Shown piece by piece: positions 1 through 5,326 of a stretch of DNA of 5,326 nt. The first letter of the stretch is position 1, and each line of letters starts with the position of its first letter. Position numbers and translations under genes: made by a program. The stretch comes from an uncultured Pseudomonadota bacterium. GTDB lineage: Bacteria; Pseudomonadota; Gammaproteobacteria; Steroidobacterales; Steroidobacteraceae. The notes under the pieces were generated by a model. That model was given only the letters and a program-made list of their open reading frames with translations. It had not been told where the DNA came from and made no database searches. The stretch covers positions 1-5,326 of the forward strand of contig CAIVYV010000080.1 of assembly GCA_903910215.1 (NCBI GenBank), read 5' to 3'.

Positions 1-200
1 CCCGCGCCGACTTCGTCGGCCGGATTTCGATCGCCGAACGGCACAAAGAACACCTGCGCCACGCTCGCATCGGGCGAGAGCTTCACCGCCGTCAACGTGA
101 CGGTGCCGACTCGCGGGTCCTTGACCTCCCGAGAAATCAACTCCGACAGGACGCGCTGGATTTCCGCGCCGATGCGTTGCTGTCGCGCCTTGCCAGCCAT
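1..200 (-). CDS. rbfA: Ribosome-binding factor A, N-terminal part (runs off window)
   Basis: RbfA binds the 30S subunit near the decoding region and helps late maturation of the 5' end of 16S rRNA, including cold adaptation in E. coli (family knowledge). The first 66 codons are visible, about half of the usual length of roughly 120-135 residues. They begin MAGKARQQRIGAEIQRVLSE and continue through the family motif REVKDPRVG (residues 24-32) into the first strands of the KH-like fold (VTLTAVKLSPD, then AQVFFVPFG). The ATG at 200-198 is the only plausible start: no ATG, GTG or TTG lies in frame in the short gap upstream. It is 29 bases after the infB stop, which fits cotranscription. No purine-rich Shine-Dalgarno is seen. 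The bases just before the ATG are pyrimidine-rich (CTTCTTCTTTCGCG), preceded by a tiny GCGGG/CCCGC inverted repeat at 214-224. The 3' part lies outside the window. Confidence 0.95.
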   Translation of the reverse strand, partial: MAGKARQQRIGAEIQRVLSELISREVKDPRVGTVTLTAVKLSPDASVAQVFFVPFGDRNPADEVGA

Positions 201-229
201 CGCGAAAGAAGAAGCGGGTCCCGCTGCGA

Positions 230-2737
230 TCACTCGATCGCGCGGGCCACCTCAACGCGGGCGAAGCATTCGATCTGATCGCCGACACGCACATCCTGAT
301 AGTTCTTCACGCCGATACCGCACTCGGTACCTGCGCGCACCTCGCCAACATCGTCCTTGAAACGACGCAGCGATTCGAGTGCACCCTCAAAGATGACTAC
401 GTTGTCGCGCAACACACGGATCGGATTATTGCGCTTGACGGAGCCTTCCATGACGAGACAGCCGGCGACGACGCCAAACTTGCTCGAACGGAACACATCG
501 CGAACCTGCGCCGTACCGACGATCTGTTCTTTGATCTCCGGTGCGAGCAAGCCACTCATGCGCTGTTTGATGTCATCGATGGCTTCGTAAATGATCGAGA
601 AGTAGCGGATGTCGACACCGGTCTCTTTGACCGCTTCACGAGCCGCACCATCGGCGCGAACATTGAAGCCGAGCACCAGCGCCTTCGACGCCGCCGCGAG
701 CTGCACATCGGACGCCGTGATTCCACCGACGCCGCTAGCCACGACCTTAACCGTGACTTCGTCTGTCGAGAGCTTGGTGAGTGCATCACGCAGCGCTTCG
801 GCACTGCCCTGCACGTCCGTCTTGATGACGACGCTGATGACACCGGCCTTCTCTTCGGTCATCTGCGAGAACACGTCGCCAACGGCTGCCGCCTGCTTGG
901 CGAGCTTCACGTCGCGGAACTTGCCATGACGATAGAGTGCGACCTCACGTGCCTTGCGCTCGCTCTCGACCGCCAGCATTTCGTCGCCGGCATTCGGTGC
1001 GCCCGACAAGCCGAGCACGAGCACGGGCATCGACGGAGTCGCCTCGTCGACAGATTTGCCCTTCTCGTCGAACATGGCGCGGACGCGACCAAATTCCTGT
1101 CCCGCGATGATCGGATCGCCGGTACGCAAGGTGCCGCGCTTGACGAGTACCGTCGCCACCGCACCACGACCTTTCTCGACGCTCGCTTCGATGATGAGAC
1201 CCGAGGCGAGCCCCGTAGCCGGCGCATTGAGCTCGAGCACCTCGGCTTGCAGCAGAATGGCCTCGAGCAACTGATCGATACCGGCACCCGTGTGCGCGGA
1301 GACGTTCACGAACATGTTCTCGCCGCCCCACTCTTCGGGGATGACTTCCTGCTTCGAGAGCTCGGTGCGCACGCGATCGGGATCGGCCGATGCCTTGTCG
1401 ATTTTATTGACCGCCACCACGATCGGCACACCCGCAGCGCGAGCGTGCTGGATTGCCTCGATCGTCTGGGGCATGACGCCGTCATCGGCTGCCACCACCA
1501 GAATCACAACGTCGGTCGCCTTCGCACCACGAGCACGCATCGCCGTGAAGGCAGCGTGACCCGGCGTGTCGAGGAAGGTGACCGTTCCTTTGGGCGTTTG
1601 TACCTGGTAAGCGCCGATGTGCTGCGTAATACCGCCCGCCTCACCTGCGGCGACCTTCGCCTTGCGGATGCAGTCGAGCAGCGACGTCTTACCGTGATCG
1701 ACGTGACCCATGACGGTGACGACGGGAGGACGCGGCAACAACTCGATCTCACCGCCCTCGGCACCCTGCAGACCGGTTTCGATCTGGTTCTCTTGCAGGA
1801 CCTTGCCCTTGTGACCCATCTCTTCGACGACGAGCAGCGCCGTATCCTGATCGATGGGCTGATTGATGGTCGCCATCACGCCCATGTTCATCATGACCTT
1901 GATGACCTCGGTCGCCTTGACGGCCATCTTCTGCGCAAGTTCCTGTGGCGTAATCGTCTCGCCGATGCTCACATCACGCACGACAGGCGCGGTCGGCAAC
2001 TCGAACGCATGGCGCGTCTCGACGCCCACTGCGCTACGACGCTCACGGACCTTCTTTTTCTTTTTCAGGCGCGAGCTAGCATCAGTACTGACATGCAATT
2101 GCTCGCGGCCGTATTTCGTACGCCGATCGCGATCGTTCGCGGCGGCCGGTGCTGGCGCCGCCGCAGTCGGTGCAGGACGTGAACGTGCGGCCTCGGCCTG
2201 TTCGCGCTCACGTTGCTCGGCGGCACGCCGCGCATCTTCGGCTGCACGTCGCGCGGCCGCTTCTTCCTCAAGACGGCGGCGGTTCTCCACCTCCATTCGC
2301 TCGGCTTCGCGGCGTTCGTTCTCCTGACGCTCGCGCTCAAGACGCGCGGCTTCTTCAGCTTCGATGCGCTTGGCTTCGCTGTCGTCACCGCCTTGAGCCT
2401 TGACCTGCTCCTCGAGTACGTCGCGCTTCACGTAGGTACGCTTCACGCGCACCTCGACGTTGACGGTACGCGCACGACCGGCACCGCCGGCGAGCTTAAT
2501 TTCGCTTTGCTGCTTGCGCTGCAACGTGATCTTGCGCGGCGCTGCCACGGCGCCGGCTTCCTCGCCGGACTGCCCGTGACTACGGCGCAAATGACTCAGC
2601 AACTCGAGCTTGGCCTCGTCGCTGATCTTGTCGGTCGGTCCTGCCACCTTGATGCCGGCCTGATCGAGCTGCACGAGCAACTTCTCGACCGGAACCTTCA
2701 ACACCTCGGCGAATTGGGCAACTGTTACGTCTGCCAT
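230..2737 (-). CDS. infB: Translation initiation factor IF-2
   Basis: IF2 is the cytoplasmic GTPase that brings fMet-tRNA to the 30S P site and promotes 50S joining. The product is 835 residues (E. coli alpha form 890). Visible parts: an IF2-N module at 1-52 (MADVTVAQFAEVL); an IF2-associated basic segment at about 60-115; a highly charged Arg/Glu/Ala linker at about 120-185, probably helical or coiled coil; a Pro/Ala hinge at 187-200; a Lys run at 225-229; a second IF2-N module at about 257-308. The G domain spans about 335-505, with G1 GHVDHGKT (344-351), G3 DTPGH (390-394), G4 NKID (444-447) and G5 SA (480-481), all intact. Domains II, III and the fMet-tRNA-binding C-terminal domain follow (KNYQDVRVGDQIECF, 811-825). 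The ATG at 2737 has a good Shine-Dalgarno, AGGGGG at 2751-2746, eight bases upstream. The start is 21 bases after the nusA stop. No frameshift or missing active residue is seen. Confidence 0.98.
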   Translation of the reverse strand: MADVTVAQFAEVLKVPVEKLLVQLDQAGIKVAGPTDKISDEAKLELLSHLRRSHGQSGEEAGAVAAPRKITLQRKQQSEIKLAGGAGRARTVNVEVRVKRTYVKRDVLEEQVKAQGGDDSEAKRIEAEEAARLERERQENERREAERMEVENRRRLEEEAAARRAAEDARRAAEQREREQAEAARSRPAPTAAAPAPAAANDRDRRTKYGREQLHVSTDASSRLKKKKKVRERRSAVGVETRHAFELPTAPVVRDVSIGETITPQELAQKMAVKATEVIKVMMNMGVMATINQPIDQDTALLVVEEMGHKGKVLQENQIETGLQGAEGGEIELLPRPPVVTVMGHVDHGKTSLLDCIRKAKVAAGEAGGITQHIGAYQVQTPKGTVTFLDTPGHAAFTAMRARGAKATDVVILVVAADDGVMPQTIEAIQHARAAGVPIVVAVNKIDKASADPDRVRTELSKQEVIPEEWGGENMFVNVSAHTGAGIDQLLEAILLQAEVLELNAPATGLASGLIIEASVEKGRGAVATVLVKRGTLRTGDPIIAGQEFGRVRAMFDEKGKSVDEATPSMPVLVLGLSGAPNAGDEMLAVESERKAREVALYRHGKFRDVKLAKQAAAVGDVFSQMTEEKAGVISVVIKTDVQGSAEALRDALTKLSTDEVTVKVVASGVGGITASDVQLAAASKALVLGFNVRADGAAREAVKETGVDIRYFSIIYEAIDDIKQRMSGLLAPEIKEQIVGTAQVRDVFRSSKFGVVAGCLVMEGSVKRNNPIRVLRDNVVIFEGALESLRRFKDDVGEVRAGTECGIGVKNYQDVRVGDQIECFARVEVARAIE

Positions 2738-2758
2738 CTGTCGCGCCCCCCTAGGCCA

Positions 2759-4258
2759 TCAGCCGTGACCCGGGGCGAACCAGTGCTCGCGGGCCTTCAT
2801 GATGAGCTTGCCGGCTTCTTCGGCCGTCAAACCCTGGATATCGAGCAAATCGTCTACCGCCTGCTCGGCTAGATCTTCGCGCGTGCGAACACCGCGCGAA
2901 GCGAGTGCCAGTGCGAGATCCGGCTGCATGCCCTCAAGCAACAACAGGTCATCGGCCGGCAACTGTGAATCGAGGCTTTCTTCGCTCGCGATAGCCTGCG
3001 TAAGCAGCACATCGCGCGCTCGGCTACGCAATTCCTTGACGATTTCTTCGTTGAAGTCCTCGATCGAGATGAGCTCGGCTTGCGGCACGTAAGCCACTTC
3101 CTCGACGGTCGAGAAGCCCTCTTGGACGAGGATCGTCGCAACGTCCTCGTCGACATCGAGCTGCTTCATGAAATTCTCGACGAGTGAACGCGCTTCGGAT
3201 TCGCTCTTCGCTTCGGCATCCGATTCGGTCATGACGTTAAGTTCCCAGCCGGTCAGCTGACTGGCGAGACGAATATTTTGGCCGCCGCGACCGATCGCTT
3301 GCGACAACTTCTCTTCGGACACGGCGATATCCATGCTGTGCGAATCTTCATCGACGACGATGGAGATCACCTCGGCAGGCGACATTGCGTTGATCACGAA
3401 CTGAGCCGGATTTTCGTCAAACGGGATGATATCGACGCGCTCGCCGGCGATCTCATTGGAGACGGCCTGCACACGCGATCCGCGCATACCGACACAGGCA
3501 CCGACGGGGTCGACACGATTATCGTTGCTCTTCACCGCGATCTTGGCGCGGATGCCCGGGTCGCGCGCTGCGCCCAAAATATTGATGAGCCCCTGACCTA
3601 CTTCCGGCACCTCGAGCTTGAACAACTCGATCAGGAATTCCGGCGCTGAGCGCGTGAGGAACAACTGCGGGCCGCGCGGCTCGGAGCGCACTTCCTTGAG
3701 GTAGGCTTTGATACGATCCTGCGGCTTGACCTGCTCGCGCATGATCATGTCCTGACGTGACACAAAGCCTTCGGCATTGCCACCAAGATCAACATAGATG
3801 CCATTGCGATCGACACGTTTGACGACGCCGCTGACAAGCTGGCCGACACGGTCCCGATAGGCATCAACGACCTGAGCACGCTCGGCTTCGCGCACCTTCT
3901 GCACGATGACCTGCTTGGCCTGCTGAGCGGCGATTCGACCGAAGCTGACCGACTCCATCGGCTCTTCGACATAGCCACCGGCGACAGCCTTCTTGTCGAC
4001 ATCGAGCGCATCCTCAAGGCGCAACTCGCGATCGGGAACTTCCAATTCCTTGGAGTCATCGGCAAAGACTTTCCAGCGGCGGAAAGTGTCGTAATCACCC
4101 GTTTTTCGGTTGATCGACACACGCACATCCCATTCTTCGCCATGCTTCTTACGCGTGGCTGACGCGAGGGCGGCTTCGAGCGCCTCGAAAATGACTTCTT
4201 TATCGACACCCTTCTCGTTGGAGACGGCATCGACCACCATCATGATTTCTTTGCTCAT
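2759..4258 (-). CDS. nusA: Transcription termination/antitermination protein NusA
   Basis: NusA binds RNA polymerase and nascent RNA, and modulates pausing, intrinsic and Rho-dependent termination, and rRNA antitermination. The product is 499 residues, against 495 in E. coli. Domains in order: polymerase-binding N-terminal domain (about 1-130, MSKEIMMVVDAV start); S1 domain (about 136-200, GVVKRVDRNGIYVDLGG); KH1 with its GxxG loop GMRG at 257-260 after RVDPVGACV; KH2 with GRGG at 323-326 (LSQAIGRGGQNIRLAS); then two acidic helix-hairpin-helix AR repeats (about 365-425 and 437-492), as in the long proteobacterial form that contacts the alpha subunit CTD. The ATG at 4258 is preceded by GGAAGAGGA (4276-4268), leaving nine bases to the start. 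It lies 36 bases after rimP and 21 bases before infB. In E. coli NusA feeds back on this operon; whether it does here is inference. Nothing is truncated. Confidence 0.98.
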   Translation of the reverse strand: MSKEIMMVVDAVSNEKGVDKEVIFEALEAALASATRKKHGEEWDVRVSINRKTGDYDTFRRWKVFADDSKELEVPDRELRLEDALDVDKKAVAGGYVEEPMESVSFGRIAAQQAKQVIVQKVREAERAQVVDAYRDRVGQLVSGVVKRVDRNGIYVDLGGNAEGFVSRQDMIMREQVKPQDRIKAYLKEVRSEPRGPQLFLTRSAPEFLIELFKLEVPEVGQGLINILGAARDPGIRAKIAVKSNDNRVDPVGACVGMRGSRVQAVSNEIAGERVDIIPFDENPAQFVINAMSPAEVISIVVDEDSHSMDIAVSEEKLSQAIGRGGQNIRLASQLTGWELNVMTESDAEAKSESEARSLVENFMKQLDVDEDVATILVQEGFSTVEEVAYVPQAELISIEDFNEEIVKELRSRARDVLLTQAIASEESLDSQLPADDLLLLEGMQPDLALALASRGVRTREDLAEQAVDDLLDIQGLTAEEAGKLIMKAREHWFAPGHG

Positions 4259-4294
4259 CGTCGTTCGTCCTCTTCCGTTGCTCGCCCGTACGCA

Positions 4295-4765
4295 TCAAGC
4301 GACGAGGCGCGCTTTACTCACTTCATTAAAACCGATCGACACATCCTGCCCATCGACATCAAGCGTGATGCCCTGCTCGTTCACGCCAGAAAGTGTGCCC
4401 GTGTAACGACGTCGCCCGTCTCGGGCCACGTTCAATTCCACCCACACGCGCGTGCCCCGAAATCGTTCGAAGTGCGCAGGCTTGCGCAGGACTCGATCGA
4501 ACCCGGGCGATGAGACCTCGAGGTTGTAGGCACCGGCAACCGGATCCTCCACGTCGAGTAGCGCCGACACCTCACGACTAACGCTTTCGCAGTCTTCGAT
4601 GCCGATGTGTCCTTCGCGTCCGGCCGGCAAGTCAAGGAAGATACGCAAGGTAGCGCTACGCGGCGCCGACACCCACTCGATGTCGACGAGCTCATAGCCC
4701 AGCTGCTCGACCAAGGGTTCGAGCAGGGCGATCATCTTCTCCCGGACTACCGATGCCGTTGCCAT
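4295..4765 (-). CDS. rimP: Ribosome maturation factor RimP
   Basis: RimP (formerly YhbC/P15a) is needed for early 30S assembly, helping S12 and S19 join (family knowledge). The product is 156 residues with the chosen start (E. coli 150). The N-terminal alpha/beta domain (about 1-85) carries LGYELVDIEWV, a strand RIFLDL, the segment GIEDCESVSREVSALLD and the family signature YNLEVSSPGFDRVL. The C-terminal Sm-like barrel follows (about 90-156: FRGTRVWVEL, YTGTLSGV, FNEVSKARLV). I chose ATG at 4765 because the protein then begins MATASVVREKMIALLEPLVE, matching family N-termini. The frame stays open upstream to a TTG at 4828, but that stretch (including NRGPSWPFF) is the translation of two hairpins and looks non-genuine. 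No Shine-Dalgarno precedes the ATG; the bases before it are CCCTTTTTCATT, the U-run of a hairpin. It is the first gene of the rimP-nusA-infB-rbfA operon. Confidence 0.95.
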   Translation of the reverse strand: MATASVVREKMIALLEPLVEQLGYELVDIEWVSAPRSATLRIFLDLPAGREGHIGIEDCESVSREVSALLDVEDPVAGAYNLEVSSPGFDRVLRKPAHFERFRGTRVWVELNVARDGRRRYTGTLSGVNEQGITLDVDGQDVSIGFNEVSKARLVA

Positions 4766-4769
4766 AATG

Positions 4770-4792
4770 AAAAAGGGCCACGAGGGCCCCCT
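4770..4792 (-). terminator. Terminator-like hairpin abutting the rimP start codon
   Basis: On the minus strand a GC stem GGGCC/GGCCC (4789-4785 with 4779-4775, loop CTCGT) is followed directly by TTTTT (4774-4770), then CATT and the rimP ATG. In RNA the stem could extend by two G-U pairs and one A-U pair, using part of the U-run. The shape is that of a Rho-independent terminator, but the core stem is only five base pairs and the U-run only five. There is no T-run for the plus strand. Because it lies between any upstream promoter and the operon, it could be an attenuator, a pause site, or a structure affecting rimP initiation. Strength and role are inferred. Confidence 0.55.
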
Positions 4793-4803
4793 GTTATCGT
4801 CCC

Positions 4804-4818
4804 GCCCCGGCCAGGGGC
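4804..4818 (-). other. Small GC hairpin between the two terminators
   Basis: A perfect five-base-pair inverted repeat, GCCCC/GGGGC with loop TGGCC on the minus strand, lies between the two T-tailed hairpins. It has no T-run of its own. Its 5' arm on the minus strand (GCCCCT) is also complementary to AGGGGC in the upstream terminator (4837-4832), so alternative pairing is possible. In GC-rich DNA such a short repeat can arise by chance. Confidence 0.3.
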
Positions 4819-4819
4819 A

Positions 4820-4848
4820 CAAAAACAAAAAGCCCCTCGGGGGGCTTT
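4820..4848 (-). terminator. Rho-independent terminator downstream of the peptidase gene
   Basis: On the minus strand AAAGCCCC and GGGGCTTT form a perfect eight-base-pair stem (4848-4841 with 4836-4829) closed by a four-base loop, CCGA. It runs straight into TTTTTGTTTTTG (4831-4820), so the last stem bases share the T-run. On the plus strand only three T residues follow, then AAAA, so the element is directional and ends minus-strand transcription. The peptidase stop is about 100 bases upstream, which makes this its likely 3' end. It would also cut read-through into rimP. Confidence 0.85.
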
Positions 4849-4887
4849 AAAATCAAGCACTTGCGACTCGAGCCAGAAGCTTTTCGC

Positions 4888-4922
4888 CGCTCCCACGAGA
4901 CCCGAGGAGCCTCGCGGGAGCG
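4888..4922 (-). repeat. Long imperfect palindrome (12-bp stem), possible REP-like element
   Basis: The arms CGCTCCCACGAG (4888-4899) and CTCGCGGGAGCG (4911-4922) pair over 12 positions around an 11-base loop. The single mismatch, A4895/C4915, is A·C in plus-strand RNA but a G·U wobble in minus-strand RNA, so the fold is better on the minus strand. No T-run follows, so it is not an intrinsic terminator by itself. It begins 28 bases after the peptidase stop codon. The minus-strand string GTGGGAGCGGC recalls short extragenic palindromes common in xanthomonads and pseudomonads, but only one copy is in the window, so repeat status is unproven. It could instead be an mRNA 3'-end-protecting hairpin. 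Confidence 0.5.
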
Positions 4923-4950
4923 CGATCTTACAAGAAAAGACCCTTGCGCG

Positions 4951-5326
4951 CTAGTTGGCGGGCGCCGGCTGCAGCCAGCGCGCCAACCACCCGTGCACTT
5001 CGGAGTAGAAATAACGGCTGTTCTCGCCCTTCAGGATCCAATGATTCTCGTCCGGGAAAACCAGCAGTCGGCTAGGAATCTGTTGACGCTGCAGTACCGA
5101 CCAATACTCGAGCGAGTTATTCAGTGGCACGCGGAAATCGCGCTCGCCGATCGTCACCAGAGTGGGCGTGCGGAATTGAGCAGCGTAGCGGATTGGGTTC
5201 TGCTCACGCCAAACCGGCCCCTGCTCCCAGACCGGTCCGCCATTGTTGATCTCTCGGCCGTAGATCGTGTCGCTCGTACCCCACTGCGACTCGAGATTGA
5301 TGAGTCCGGCGTGACTGACGAGGCAA
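4951..5326 (-). CDS. S9-family serine peptidase (acylaminoacyl-/dipeptidyl-peptidase type), C-terminal 124 residues
   Basis: This is the end of an alpha/beta-hydrolase peptidase of the prolyl oligopeptidase family (S9), which cleaves peptides or acyl-amino acids from N-termini. The frame is open from the window edge to TAG at 4953-4951. Visible landmarks: VSHAGLINLESQWGT near the edge, matching the segment after the catalytic Ser in S9 peptidases; RTPTLVTIGERDFRVP, with the probable catalytic Asp at fragment residue 63; and FPDENHWI, with the probable catalytic His at residue 95. The gene ends shortly after in HGWLARWL. The nucleophile Ser motif, any beta-propeller and any signal peptide lie outside the window, so the subclass and location cannot be settled. 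It is on the same strand as rimP but separated by 185 bases with a strong terminator, so a separate transcription unit is likely. A GTG at 5157 is internal, not a start. Confidence 0.9.
   Translation of the reverse strand, partial: CLVSHAGLINLESQWGTSDTIYGREINNGGPVWEQGPVWREQNPIRYAAQFRTPTLVTIGERDFRVPLNNSLEYWSVLQRQQIPSRLLVFPDENHWILKGENSRYFYSEVHGWLARWLQPAPAN

Noticed and set aside
212..226. The GCGGG/CCCGC inverted repeat between infB and rbfA as a terminator.
   Set aside because: The arms are separated by one base, so the usable stem is only three or four pairs, and the following stretch TTCTTCTTTC is not a clean T-run. The rbfA start lies 13 bases beyond.
2053..2066. The A-rich run in infB (AAAAAGAAAAAGAAG on the minus strand) as a programmed frameshift site.
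   Set aside because: In the reading frame it gives G AAA AAG, not the slippery A AAA AAG, and it simply encodes the Lys run in the IF2 linker. No downstream stem or meaningful alternative-frame product was seen.
926..2182. A 418-codon plus-strand open frame opposite infB.
   Set aside because: It lies wholly antisense to the conserved G-domain and neighbouring regions of IF2. Its composition is rich in Arg, His, Asp and Leu, as expected from the complement of GC-rich codons. No family motif is visible and the true gene on the other strand is certain.
230..2296. An internal infB start at Met148 giving a short IF2 form, as in E. coli IF2-beta.
   Set aside because: The bases before this ATG show no clear Shine-Dalgarno and the codon lies inside the charged linker. 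The idea is possible but the sequence does not support it.
2213..2872. A 219-codon plus-strand open frame spanning the infB start and the nusA end.
   Set aside because: It is antisense to two certain genes and crosses their junction, and it shows no recognisable domain. It is a by-product of high GC content.
4766..4828. Extension of rimP by 21 codons to an upstream TTG.
   Set aside because: The added codons cover both small hairpins and the T-run, the peptide does not resemble RimP N-termini, and the ATG at 4765 gives the standard family start and length.
4766..4950. A tRNA gene (metY or tRNA-Leu) in front of rimP, as in some gammaproteobacteria.
   Set aside because: No T-loop GTTCGAATC-like string, anticodon stem or CCA end is present on either strand. 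The stems there are better read as terminators and a palindrome.

Overview
The window is a stretch of a GC-rich gammaproteobacterial chromosome in which every recognisable gene lies on the minus strand. The genes therefore read from high to low coordinates. NusA and IF2 look most like those of Xanthomonadales and their relatives. Cues are the NusA strings TFRRW, RSEPRGPQLF and LEVPEVGQGL, and the two-part N-terminus of IF2. That placement comes from recalled family sequences, not from a search.

Layout in transcription order: (1) 5326-4951 is the last 124 residues of an S9-family prolyl oligopeptidase/acylaminoacyl-peptidase, cut by the window edge. (2) 4950-4766 is a 185-base non-coding gap. 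It holds a long imperfect palindrome, a strong Rho-independent terminator, a small hairpin, and a second terminator-like hairpin whose T-run ends five bases before the rimP start codon. (3) 4765-4295 is rimP. (4) 4258-2759 is nusA. (5) 2737-230 is infB. (6) 200-1 is the 5' part of rbfA, which runs off the window.

rimP-nusA-infB-rbfA is the conserved proteobacterial transcription/translation operon. RimP and RbfA are 30S subunit assembly factors, NusA is the elongation/termination/antitermination factor, and IF2 is the initiator-tRNA GTPase. The gaps of 36, 21 and 29 bases fit one transcript. The peptidase is probably a separate unit ending at the first terminator.

The coding part is ordinary housekeeping DNA and I see no new system in it. 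The part worth a second look is the gap before rimP. A hairpin plus U-run sits directly against the operon's first start codon, and a stronger terminator lies just upstream, which suggests attenuation or another structure-based control. In addition, the two assembly-factor genes (rimP, rbfA) lack a visible Shine-Dalgarno sequence, while nusA and infB have clear ones.
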